NCBI RefSeq assembly: GCF_037975245.1
Contig: NC_092565.1
Coordinates: 5,467,999 to 5,531,998 of the forward strand
DNA: 64,000 nucleotides
Source: Apostichopus japonicus
Taxonomy: Eukaryota > Echinodermata > Holothuroidea > Aspidochirotida > Stichopodidae
Reading direction: 5' to 3'
The position numbers and the translations under genes were made by a program. The notes under the pieces are model-generated. The model had not been told where the DNA came from. It was given only the letters and a program-made list of their open reading frames with translations, and ran no database searches. Of the stretch, positions 11,563 to 23,398 are shown in pieces. Each line of letters starts with the position of its first letter. Within the stretch, counting starts at the first letter, position 1.

Positions 11563-12707
11563 TTTGAGTGAAGATGAAATGGAGGCGCTATGGCATATTT
11601 CAATTTCAGCTAGCAGCATTGTACGCGACAGAGATAAACAGTCAGCACGTATATACCCCCCTCATAATCGTTGGGTAGGGGAGGGGGAAGAGGGGGAAGA
11701 GGATAGGAGATGCGCCAAGTTGGGAATAATCAGGGCTTGTTATAAGTTGTGACATGACCTGCTTACAATAAGGGGAATATTAGCTGAAAACAATCTATAC
11801 TACAATAATGTAAATTTACATAAATTGTAATTCGAATCGCCGCCGCTGCGCGTGCCACTAAATTGTGACTCCGTAAACTTGACAAAGTTTCCATATATTG
11901 ACCTCCTTTTATCTATAGAAAAACCTTTGATAATCTTCAGAGATCAATTTGCAAAATTTACTACATAAAAACAAAACACATTAATAGAGATGCATAAGCC
12001 TCTGGCAATGTGGAATGATAATTCCTCTCAGTCCTGCGAAATCATGGCCGGATAATTACTCACGCTTAAAAATGAAGGACAGTTTTCTTGGGTACCATAT
12101 ATAATCAGCCTAGGGGCAGGCCCAGGATCTAGTATAACGGAGAATGCGATACTGGGGTCTTTGGAGCCGACTCTCCGTGTAGCGGAAGTATTAATTATAT
12201 GAGTGACATGAGTGGTTTAGCCTTCGTGATCAATATAAGTATACCATAACTCATATTCCTGGAAGGGGGGGGGGATGAAGAAAGACAGTGACGACAAAGG
12301 AAACAAAATTTATCACTACAAATCAAATGTGCATGTAAAGACACTGCAGGCTTGGTCGATAGTTAACTGACTTTTGTAGCGTCGTCCTTGTGGGCAGAGG
12401 AGTCAACGGTGGCCCCATTAGAACATTTTAATGAGAGTAAAACATGTTGCTGAACAGAAAGAAATGTTACTCGCCAAAGTGCAAGAATTTACCCCCCCCC
12501 ACCCCTCCCAATCGACCACTGAGTTTGGGCATGGGCAATGTAAGTCTCGTCAAGAACATTGATCCGGCTCCCAACTTCCCTTCAAAACGGAGGACCCTTG
12601 GATCATGACTGTGACTGTCGGTTGAAAGGCTCGCAATTGAATACTGAACTGAATTCTAGGCTGAAAACTTACGTAGTGACGATATTTTCGATTTAGTGTT
12701 ACACAAA
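11563..12707. promoter_or_regulatory. Divergent intergenic region between ATP5ME and the ARL10-like gene
   Basis: Start codons of the two genes are 1145 bases apart and point outward, so this region should hold both promoters. GC-rich patches with CpG (about 11835-11855) contrast with the AT-rich surroundings. The ARL10-like start codon is embedded in AAAATGGCGC and the ATP5ME one in AAAATGGCTC, both resembling the YY1-type AAnATGGCG motif often found over vertebrate start codons. No TATA box was recognised. C and G runs occur at about 12267 and 12492. Promoter function is inferred from gene arrangement. Confidence 0.4.
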
Positions 12708-15700
12708 ATGGCGCTCTCCTGGGAGACTTTGGCAAAAGATATAGTTTTCAACAAAAAGACTTGGTTAGCTTTAGGTGTTGCTAGTTTTGCGGGATCGGCT
12801 CTCTACGTTGCTTATCGGCTTCATGAAATAGCGAAACGGCAAAGAATGCTCAGGGTATGAAAGAGTGAAAGGGATTTCTTATATTTTTCTGTCGTTAATG
12901 AAAGTGTCTTCAGTTTGCATAGCGTTAACTGTTGTTATTACTAGCCTAGCGTTTGGCCTAGCCTAATACTAGGCTATTATATGTAATGTCTGTAACTGTC
13001 TGTAAGCAGTATTTATAAGACTAAGAAATTTAAGAGAGAATCCTAACTTAGACCGTTGACAGAACTAAACATCAAGATAAGTATATCAAAACCAAGTGTC
13101 AGCCGGAAATATGACTAAAGTTAGACATAGGTGGTTCAGTGACCATATTTTCAAATTTCCATCTGGATGCTTTAAAAGTTAAACTTAAATTGAAAGTTCT
13201 TGGATTTAAGACAGTGAATATACAGACTAGACTATGGCCTAGACTAATGTTTGTTTTAGCATAGGGAAATCCATTGTACAATGGCAAAATGCAGACACAG
13301 ATTTTCTCATTGGTGTAGTAGAATCTTTTGCAGAATTCATGTCTTGAAATAGGCCTAGCCTAGGCCCTAGTTAACCTTCTTACTAAAGTATTTCTCGCAA
13401 TGTTGAGATCGATGTTAAGTGGATCGGGTTTGATATAGATTACTGGCTTTTTCATCAAGCCATATCCCAAAAATTTCAAGAATAGCAACTGGTAATTGTT
13501 TGTTCTGGTTTGCTCCTGGAAGACCATTGATTCATTTATCAAGGGAGTTAGAAGAAACAAATTTGGAATGCTTAAAGGTTTGCTGTGTATTGTTCAAGAT
13601 TATTCTTACTTATCACTTCTGTAAATTTGATTTTTTGATACAGGAAGCCCCAGAAAAGAGAGTTTTGGTATTGGGATTGGATGGAGCAGGAAAGAGTAGT
13701 CTTTTGCAGCATATGAACAGTGGTGATTCTGCCAGTGCACTGCAACCTACAAATGGGTTCAGTGTCATCAGCATCCAAAATGAAGGAGTAGCTCTCAATA
13801 TTTGGGAAGGTAAGTTCCCTTCAATAATACATGTAGAGTAGTTTTACCTTCTTTGTGCCTATACATAAGATGATACATAGTTTTAGTTCTTGGAAAATAT
13901 TATTGACATGAAAGAAATTTTGCTAATTGTCTCTTAACAGTTGTTTAACAAACAGCTGTTTGTTCAACAAGATTATTGTCTAGATGTAAGTTAGGATCGA
14001 GTAATTTAACATGAGAATAATTAATTCCATAATTTTGACGACATGATAGCATTATTTAATGATAATTATATAGCGGTAAATCAATTTAAAATGTTAAAAA
14101 TTGTCAAATCTTCCGCAAATTCACTTTGGTAGGGTCTGCCAAAGAAATGATGTTGCCATTATAAATGAATATTTCAAAGAAAATCATTCCATTGACAGGT
14201 TACAAGATTATGGGTTAGTATTTGACATACATGTATGATACACACTAAAGGTCTCTCTGATGAGCTACTGGCAACTGAACACATAATTCTGGAATTAGTG
14301 AAATAACTTACAATGCACTTATACAGGTAATAAATTATGCATGATCATGTGACTTGTTTGAACTGAAATTTTTGTGTTAGCTAGCTGTGCAGATGTTGAA
14401 CTTTTTTTGTGCCGAAACCCATAACTGATCGATATTGTTCTTAAGGATCATTCAAGATGTTTATTAGGGTTTAGACTTTAGAGGTACTGTAAACATCTGG
14501 AAAACTGGATGGATGTAGAAACATCTACAAAAGGGAATAATTTAATGTTCAAATTTTGTTTTTGTAGCATTTGAATTTTGTATCTCATTGAATAACATAG
14601 TTCCTGTGCTATACATCATCAAACTTGTTAGCAACTTGACCATGCTTTTACATCAGTTCCCTAAATGCAAAATCGATTTTCTTTTCGGTATGGTTTGACA
14701 TTCTGATGAAGTCGCGTTTAAGAAAGGTGTTTGCCTCCAAAGCAAACATCAACACTAAATCTGTGCAGAGTGGATATGCAGTGCCTACTGTATAGCCTAA
14801 TTTGCATATATAGTAGTTCTGACAGAAGTTTTTAAGTTTTGATTTGCCTGCTATAGCTAAATTATGCCAGCTAACTGCACTGCTCTTGGCGAGAAGGGTC
14901 ACATTGTTAATATTGAAGATTGTCCTAACTTCATGGGTCATCCTGATACAGGTGTAAGCATGTATTTAGTTAACTTCACATCCCCCTTGCCATATTTCAG
15001 TTGGCGGAGCTGAAGGAGTGCGTTCGTACTGGGAAAACTTCTTGCAAGGGACTGAACTCTTAATTTTTGTTGTGGATTCAATCGACGAGGACAGGTTTAC
15101 AGTTGCAAAGGAAGAATTGACCAAACTTTTGGCAGATCAAAGGCTGAAAGGTGTACCCCTTGTGGTTGTGGCTAATAAGCAGGTAATGCAATCAAGGGGT
15201 ATCTTCTGTCCGTCTGTATGTATTTTTGTCTGTCCGTTCATTGTCGGCCTGTCCGTTCATCTATCTCGCCGTCGAGTTCTTGACAGTGTAGAAATTAAAT
15301 ATGCATTAACAATTCTCACCGTTCCATTACACACATAACTTGATGTAAGATATTTCCTTTTTGTTTATAATACTGAGGAGTTTCGTTTACTTACCACCCA
15401 TCCCTATAAACTTACCAAATATATACAGTACTCATTTAAAATGGTAATGGAATCCTAGTTGACTAAATGGTTTCTTTAGAGGATGGAAACCCTTCTTGTC
15501 AATAGGTTTTAAATACATCTAGACTTAGCACCACACCCATCAACAGTGTCTTGAAAATGGATTTCACAGCATATTTATTGTTTTAAGATGACTAAGATGT
15601 TTTATGAACATTAATGCAGTAGTTGATTGCTGCATCACTAAATAAATGACTGAATGTTAGCTTCCATCCGGACATTAAAGATCTGCTATATTGTCTCCAA

Positions 15701-16486
15701 TTATAGCATGCTATAGCTAGGAAAGTTTTGTGATTAAGTTATCGGCCTGCAATGGTCGTAAATCCACCTCAGGCTCTAAGATTAGCCTGCATAGCTTCTT
15801 ATCGCCGTTTAGGCTCTTTGTGGTAACACTGTGTGGAAATATGTTCATGTCTACAGTGTAGTTAATCATACAGCATTCACACAAAGACCATCACACAAGA
15901 ACAAATAATTGGCAGGCGTTGCAGACTAAATGGTAAAAAGAGGTCATGTTACGACCAAGGCAGGTGGATTACGTAGTCTCAAGGAAGTATCCATGATAGC
16001 GTGGTATAGTTGGGGTGTATACAGCAGCGCCAACTTCTTTACCTCGCTTCTCCCAAAATTGTTTGTTTTTAACCTATTAGGAATGCCTATAGTACTCATA
16101 CTAGCCATAACAAGATAACTGTTGTTGATATGTATCTATTATAATAATGATATACACAATGACGTATGCATAAATTGTGTCACAATGTGTAAATATAAAT
16201 TATAAAATTTTATTATTTTATTTCTATTACTAAAACTAGACCCAAGATGAGAGATAAGATCTTTCTTAACAATGCTCTTTTGTTTGTTTTCCCCCGTCAT
16301 ACTCATTCATAGGATCAAGCAGGTGCTAAGCAAGGAAGTGAAATCTGCAAAGCCCTGGGAGTTGAACCTGATTGCGATGACAGAGATGTATACATAATCG
16401 AGACACACACCTCAGAGAATTCAGCCAGCCTGGAGGAGATTGAAAGATTGAAGAATATGATGAGGACGCTCTGGCCCAAGGACTAA
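12708..16486 (+). CDS. ARL10: ARL10-like ADP-ribosylation-factor-like GTPase, membrane-anchored (four exons)
   Basis: Exons: 12708-12854, 13644-13809, 15001-15182, 16313-16486 (669 nt, 222 residues plus TAA); introns GT-AG, phases 0, 1, 0. Residues 19-36 (WLALGVASFAGSALYVAY) form a membrane anchor in place of the myristoylated N-terminus of ordinary Arfs, as in vertebrate ARL10. Nucleotide-binding motifs: P-loop GLDGAGKS at 60-67, switch I threonine in PTNGF at 84-88, NKQD at 163-166. The switch II motif, normally WDxGGQ, reads WEVGGA at 103-108: the catalytic glutamine is alanine, so intrinsic GTP hydrolysis may be weak or absent, and human ARL10 likewise departs from the consensus here. The C-terminal SA-type G5 motif is also unusual (ETHTSEN). 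Length is near human ARL10 (~244). ARL9 is the closest alternative name. Cellular role in this group is unknown. Confidence 0.88.
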
Positions 16487-19400
16487 AGGAGCGGAGAAGC
16501 AGCGAAGGACTTGTAATATATCTATATACATATTTACAACTTCATCTACCCGTCACAAGGCTAAATGTTGATGAGTTCTTATTTGTAATGTCACTGAGTC
16601 GAAAGAGTTATCTGTGTTTGTTAGGTGGGTGTCATAGCTAGGACGGTTTTTCATACAAAAGCAAAAGGAAAACAAAAATAATTCCATGTCGAAGGCATGT
16701 CTCTGGCTGTTGCTTTTGGTTGATCCAAACCTTCTAGCCATGGGGTACCTTGAGCCCATCGGTACCTTGCGGTCCAATACCTTGAGTTGATCAGTTAATG
16801 CCTTAACATAATCATGAAATTTAATTTAAAAAAACCCTCAAAACCTGATTCAAAATCATATTTTTTGTTACAGTAAACAATGTTGGAAAATATAATTAAT
16901 GTATATACTTACATTTCAGTTTTAAAAGTACTGTACAAACACATCAGCTGGCTTGACTGTTGTATAGCCTTAATGCAACTTTTAGCACAAATTTTTGCAA
17001 GTCTTGAGACTTGTGACACACTATTTTGTTCATTCAAAGTTACATAATGACATAAAAGGGTGCTATAAAAATATCGCTGGGCGATCAACTCAAGGTAACA
17101 TTTGCAAAGTTTCGTGTAATGGGTACAAATCAGGTTTGGAGGGTGATTTGAGATGTCATATTTTAACATGAAGGTCTAAATATTAGGATGTGGTGAATAA
17201 TTATGAGAAAAAAAGAAAAATAAGGAACAAAAAAAACTCCAACTTGTATTAACTTTGAACTATTCTGTTGAGTTGGGGAATAAACTACATTCCGTTTGAT
17301 CAACTCATGGTACTACCATGCTAGTGATTGTGTGTCTATCTGTTTGTTGTTAAAAAGGAACTGGTTTATCACAATCCTTGGATTTGATTTTTTTTTTTTT
17401 ATTACAATGTGAAAGGGCAAAAAAAAAATAGGAATTAGTTTCCGTGTGTCATGTAAGATTATGTAGCATTCATTTATTTACAAATTCAGTTCTTTTGATG
17501 TTTAGACATGTTGGCACAGACATTGTTGATGTCATTATCCAAAACAATAAAACCACACAAAACTATCAAAGCTTGTTCAGTTATTCATATCAGAAAAGTC
17601 TCCTTTGAAACAGTAAATCTATCATAATTTTTCCGTTGTATGCAAATGACATTGTATCTTTTGATTTTAATATGGTATTGAAATACATGGACAAGGAGGA
17701 ATCTTTTTGTATCGGGAGGGGGAGAGTTAAAACAATTTGATTACCATGTAAAATGCTTTGTAAAAAGGGCTACTCTCTACCCCCCCCCCTCTCAAGTGCC
17801 ATAATCAGTGGTGTATGATATAACCCTTGAATGTTTCTCCAATTCTGTCAAACAATGAATGGAAGTAATATTTGTTGCCAATTCTGGACTACAACAATGA
17901 AGTTTCAATAATTGTTTGCTAGTTTTATGTTTTGTTGCACATTTTTTCACGCATCAGTAGATACCTGGTTTACTCTGTGTCTGTAAGGACAAAATAACAA
18001 ACACTGAAGATTTGAGACACCAGGCCGCAAATATCAGGCTCTTTAATAACTGGCTAAATGCCAGTGGATTTCGGTGTTTGCCAGTAGAAGAATTAGGTAC
18101 TTGCGTTTATCTGCCAGTACACGCATGTCACATCTGAGCATTAATTTCAAAGAAAATGCTACTTTGAATTTGATTCTAACAGGTAGATTTATTACATGGT
18201 CAGTAGCAGGTGGCTAAAACATTGAATTGTTTGGTCTTGACACACATACTTGACATTTCTCTGTCACAAGATGTTTTAGTCTGTTCAGCATCTTGTTCAG
18301 CATAGGTCAATTTAGCATAGACTGTTCAGCAGCGGTCAAATCTGAATGAATTATTTTTGGTCTTGAAGCAGTTTATAACAGTTTCGAATGAATACTATAG
18401 CTTTGCCCTCCCCCCCCCCCTTTTCCCACCGCTACTGTATAAGCTTACATGTTCAAATGTAATACTTGATTCAGAGATTATTCCTTTTACAATGTATGAC
18501 ACAAAAGCTCATTCTGTCATCATGCTTAACATTGCATTAAAGTTTAATATTCAATTTGAGGGATACCTCAGAAGTCTCTGTTAGAGTCGCTTTATAAGTC
18601 TCTTTATAATTCTGAAATCTTTTATTTGTACTCCTTTTGTCACTGAAGGTGTGTAAATGGTACAGTGTTGCTATACTTCCTTCCGATTACAAACTTAACT
18701 GTACAATTTTTATGTGAATAATAGAAATGTTGTCACTTGAGTATTTCAAATAATTTTTCTTTTTTTTCTTTCTTAAACTCCATTTGGTGTGCCTGCAATT
18801 AGCTGCACAAAACTTTGAGAGTTTTTCAGGTTATTTTTAGTGGACAATGTCAACTTTCTGTTAGTTTTCGTTGGATCTCTCATGGCATTTCTAGGATATT
18901 TGAAGCTTGCCGATACATCACCTTGAAGAAAAGAGAATACAAGACAGTTCCCTTATTCCGTTCCTCTTAAATTTCCGATATGTGATCTAAATTCCTACCG
19001 TATAGATGTGAACTTTAGTAGTAGCTTTAAGAATTATATCAGGACTACAGTTTTTTGACAATTCCATTCTGTTTTGCTATTGATTATGATTAGCCAAATA
19101 AAAATGTAACAGTGACATCTAGTCGATGGCAGTTTTAACCATTTAATGGGACCCAGAGTCTCAAGTTACAAACATGTGTAAATATTTATTACAGAAATAG
19201 GTCACATTAGATTCATTGGAATAGCCTATTGTTTGCATGACTTGTGTTGTTGAGGTATGGGATATTGAAGTATGTTTGCTTTAAATGGAAAAATTTGTTT
19301 GTACTGAAGGATTTTATCCCATGAAGGAATTCGATAAATAAAAATAAATTCTTTGCATATGCTATGTCAAGGACAGCAATAAATTCATGTTATGACTGTG

Positions 19401-20270
19401 TAGACCAGCCCCCCTCCAAGCAAAAGTAGTCAAAATTTGACATTTCATACTACCATAATAGCACACTCTCCTTCTTGAAGTTTTTTAAAAGAATTTATTC
19501 ACCATTTCTTTGTAAAAATTTGTACGTTCAGTCTTGAAGTTTTTAAGTTGTTATGAATTTTACAAAATGCTATATTAAAGTAGTGTGTATCATCCAATGG
19601 CTATATTGAAACTGCATTTCTGTGTTGTGTGGCTTAACTTGTCTACCATTACAAGGAAATATAATCATTTTGCTTTTCATCTTAGTGCAATGTTACTTAC
19701 ATTTACTGTTAATCATTTCTTGTTTTTAGTTTTATTTTATCAGTAAAACTTTTTCATGTGTACAATGTTGTTTTACTTTTTCCAACTTTTACCTTGATAC
19801 TTTTGAGTGTTATGGTGATAGGGCCATTGTGTTGTAGATTTCTTCACGAGAAATATAAATTACTGAAAAAAGTTTGAATCAAGTTTGTCTTTTAAATTCT
19901 TTTTCGGTTTCTCAAATATTTGATTTTTTATGAAGGAAAGATGGTTCGTGCTGGCCAAAGCTTCTCAAAATGATCTTAATATGAGTATATTTAAAGTAAA
20001 AAATGTCACGGTAAAAATATCCATACTCCATCTAGGACATTTGAGAGAACCCTTGACAACAGGCAAATATCTACCGTAAACAATACAACTGATTTAAGTG
20101 GATGATTGCATATTATTTTATTCATAAAAATGTCCTAAAAATACCATGAAAAGCTCCCCAATTTTGCAACACATCTAGCAAATATAAGTCACTATTTGCT
20201 CAATTTACAATACATGATGTTGGTGCTTGTTTTTGATAACACACAAGAAAAGTAGAACTAGAGCACCAAT
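16487..20270 (+). other. ARL10-like 3' UTR and following intergenic region
   Basis: No exon of any recognised gene. The first canonical AATAAA after the stop is at 17279-17284, then 17546-17551; further matches occur around 19092 and 19336, so the real 3' end cannot be fixed. A/T runs (17390-17425) and C runs (17780, 18408) occur. Confidence 0.4.
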
Positions 20271-21470
20271 GGTGCAGAAGCTCATACCTTTTCGAGCTTA
20301 AAAATGTAGGGCCCACAAAACTTTATGGCCCACCAAATTTCAGGCCATTTTTCAGATTCCACCAATTTTGGGCCCATGAGGGATAACTCCCCCCCCCCCT
20401 CCGTTAGCAGAATCCTGGCCACACCACTGGCTATAATTCCTATTTTCCCCCTTAAAATCCTATTTTACCCACTCTCTCAAACAATACCACTGACCTACCC
20501 TATTAAACTTTCTCCCCTCTACCTGAGCAGACCTGAAGCACTCCTTGCCAAAATTTTGGCTGGCTGCCTACATACAGTACCTCAGGCTCAAAGACTTCTA
20601 AGAATCGGCAAGTGCTGATTGGCTATAGGGCTCTCATGCTTACAGTTCAACAGTTAATAACTCCCAGTCCTGCTTTAATTCCACTAACAGCCTCTGCAGA
20701 GCTTAACCACAAATGTAAACAAACACTGCCGAGACTGGGAGACAAATTAAAGGAACTTTGGCAAAAGGTGAAGCCTCAGATTTTTTTAAACAATGGGGAT
20801 TAATTGTAATTAATTAACTTTTGACCAAAAATTATTAGGCATCACCTTATTCATACACAATCCAACAATCATCAGTTCAACTTTGAATATGACCCATCAA
20901 AATCTTGAGGTGATTGAGATATTTGAAAATATTACAAAGAATGACCCCTGATGACCCCCTAAATGACATTTGACCTCGATTTTCCGAACACCCCTCATAA
21001 CTCTCATCCTGAGGAACGTTGTGACCAAGTTTCATTATAACTGGCCATACACTGTACGAACAGGAGCAATTTGAAAATATAGGGCCGCGGCCCGGGCCAC
21101 AAAAGACCCCTAGTTGATCTTTGATCTCAAATTCATGAACACCCTGAAGGTAAAACTTCGATAGTACTATCGTGACAAACCCTCAACATTGTACCATGGA
21201 ATCTGTAGGAGAAGAAGCATTTTGCGTATTTCCACAAAATGGCCCATTACGGCCCACAGGTGACCTTTGACTCCAAATTTCGGACCAACTCTGATGGCCC
21301 TATACCCAATGGTCCTTGTGTCCAAGTTTCATGAAATTCCATCAAACACTGTGTGAGTGGGAGCGGTTTTACCAATTGTTGACGGATATAGTGATAGAGT
21401 GATAGAATGATAGAGTGATAGACGCCGCACTGTAACAATAGCTCACACCAGCATGCTGGTATGAGCTAAA
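20255..21470. repeat. 1.2 kb interspersed repeat of unassigned class
   Basis: The unit is bounded by a 10-bp inverted pair, AGCTCATACC at 20279-20288 and GGTATGAGCT at 21458-21467. Inside, a ~150-base module recurs three times in diverged form from about 20965: a TGACCTTTGACCTC-like phrase, then GAACACCC or similar, then ACCAAGTTTCAT and a GGAGCA/GGAGCG phrase. Near the right end a GATAGAGTGATAGA mini-repeat and a CCAGCATGCTGG hairpin occur. It has no transposase or reverse transcriptase. The two open frames inside (20325-20618, 20612-20803) look like chance. From general knowledge, such TGACCTTTGACC repeats are common in marine invertebrate genomes; the class is not assigned here. Confidence 0.6.
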
Positions 21471-21950
21471 AATACAATTGAAGAGATCATGACTTTTCCT
21501 TTCCAACATTTTAATAGAAATCTCTGTTCATGTTCCACAAAGTTTAAGAAAAAAATGAAGAGACCTCTTAGCTCTTTGGTGACAATTTGCAGAAAATACT
21601 CAAATACAGTACATTTACATTTTTAGCTGATAATTGCCAAAAATTGTTGGTGTTGTTGCAACAATCTCAACTCTCAAGGTGCAAATATTATCATGTAAAC
21701 TCACAGACACATACTGCCCCAATGTACAGTACCTTGGTCCATTTGACACACATTGACATCTTTATTTCTGGAACACAAAAATAGAATTGTTTCATTTAAT
21801 CCCTAAAATGGTTAATATTTCACCCCAGAAGACCCCCTCTTATTTACAGAGCTCTGTTACGCTTTCATTGCTATACACAAGTCCTTTACCTTTTATATGT
21901 CATGATGAAATTTGTGCTTGCTCTGAAAATAGTAGTGTTTTCATGAATAC

Positions 21951-21956
21951 TTTATT
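21951..21956 (-). terminator. Candidate poly(A) signal AATAAA, HIGD2A
   Basis: TTTATT on the plus strand, about 420 bases past the HIGD2A stop. A second match lies at 21761-21766. Usage is inferred. Confidence 0.35.
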
Positions 21957-22373
21957 TGACTGTCAGTTCTTAAGATCTGTTTAGAGCAATCACATTGTCT
22001 TCATGGTCCGATGCAATTGGCTTTATCTAGGTCTAAAAATACAGCGATTTAACTTTTCCCACTCTTTAAAGAACAACTAAAAATATATAGTGATTTGTCA
22101 TTAACCACCCACCCAGCATTTGCATTGTTGGATAAATATTAAGAACTTTATAATATGTTAAACATCATCTCTTTAGTACAAGCCATGATGTAGTTGCGTT
22201 ACAATGGCAATTGTAAGAGAGACTTCTTACTCTTTTTGTAATTAAATAATACATATTTGCAAACATTCAGCAGGATCTTAATTCACTTCGAATGCACCTT
22301 TACTGACTCAAGTTTAATTGTGAGCTCAGTTAACTTCCTCTTCATTTCCTTCATCATGATTGGCCATTCAAGT

Positions 22374-23266
22374 TCATTTCTGATCCTGATTGGGATTATC
22401 TGGAGGGGATTTGTTAGGATAGCCTGAATTTCCTTTCGCTGTTTGGATGGCAACACCAACAATTATTGCACCAATTGTAAATGCCTGGGCAGCGACTCGA
22501 AATCTCATCATCAGCTGTGACTTTTTAGTCTGACCTTTTCGAAACTGGATCAGTCCAAGCGTCAAAGCAACTGCTGTCGCACCACAACCTGGATGGGACA
22601 AGACATGAAATAGTGGGTACTTAGTCTGTGTACATTTTATTCTCAGCATTAAAGAATTTCCTGACAATGGATATATTAAATTTTGCCTTTCAAAGCGTAA
22701 TCAATATTAATTGCACTAGTTACTGAACTGTTAGGCAAATTTCAAACACCTTTTAGTGTTGAGCACTACATAATCATTTTGTAAAGCATTACATACAATG
22801 CAATATTTTCTGTGCCCTATATTACTGAAAGAACTTTCATCCTTCTGTTGAAAGTCTTCATGGTTACATATCATATACAAATTGAAATATATCCGAAAAA
22901 AAGAAGAAATACATCTGATCATGCAATGTAGTCTGTGCCAAACAATTCAAGGTAGGAATCATAAAGACTAGGCGACCAATAACATTGCGTATATGTTAAA
23001 GTTGCCTTTAGACTTTCTGAAGGTTAACTAGTGTACAGTGTACGCAGTGCAAACGCGTTTTCGCTTAACTGCTCACTACACTGAATGTAATACTAAATAT
23101 GAAACAAACCTATCGGAACGAACGGATTCTGTTTTACTTTTTCCATGAATTTTTCCTTGAAACCTTTAGTTTTATATGGCACCCAATCTTTTAACTCGGG
23201 TGGCATTTCACCAGGATAGAGAAACGCCGCCGGTTTCTTTGGTTTTTCTACATTTCCTGAAGACAT
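22374..23266 (-). CDS. HIGD2A: HIG1 domain family member 2A, cytochrome c oxidase assembly factor (two exons)
   Basis: Exons in mRNA order: 23266-23110 and 22588-22374 (372 nt, 123 residues plus TGA), with a phase-1 GT-AG intron. The N-terminal ~50 residues are hydrophilic and Pro/Lys-rich and end with FKEKF...NPFVPIG, matching HIGD2A. The HIG1 domain follows: two membrane helices (about 53-69 and 84-100) joined by a basic loop. It contains SQLMMRFRVAAQAFT, i.e. the QxxxRxRxxxQ motif of the Rcf1/HIGD2A class at 77-87. HIGD2A is an inner-mitochondrial-membrane protein that aids complex IV and respiratory supercomplex assembly. The C-terminal tail beyond the domain (~23 residues, Pro/Asn-rich) is longer than in vertebrates. 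The gene shares a 132-bp divergent promoter with VPS51. HIGD1-type is less likely because of the SQLMMR block. Confidence 0.93.
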
Positions 23267-23398
23267 ATTTTTAGCTTCTTCGGGCCAATAATTACAATGT
23301 TACGTAAGCGAGATGCACATCAGTAATACGACATCCACCTCTATTTTGAAAGCATCGTTAAATGCACTACACGTAAGGCAGTCGCCTAACCCCCAGAA
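23267..23398. promoter_or_regulatory. Compact bidirectional promoter, HIGD2A/VPS51
   Basis: Only 132 bases separate the two outward-facing start codons, so both 5' UTRs and the core promoter must fit here unless 5' UTR introns exist. A CCAAT box lies at 23285-23289 and a palindromic TTACGTAA (CREB/C/EBP-like) at 23300-23307. No TATA box is evident. Sites are sequence matches; activity is inferred from the layout. Confidence 0.55.

Noticed and set aside
20325-20803. Two overlapping plus-strand frames of 97 and 63 codons
   Set aside because: They lie within a non-coding interspersed repeat and have no recognisable domain.
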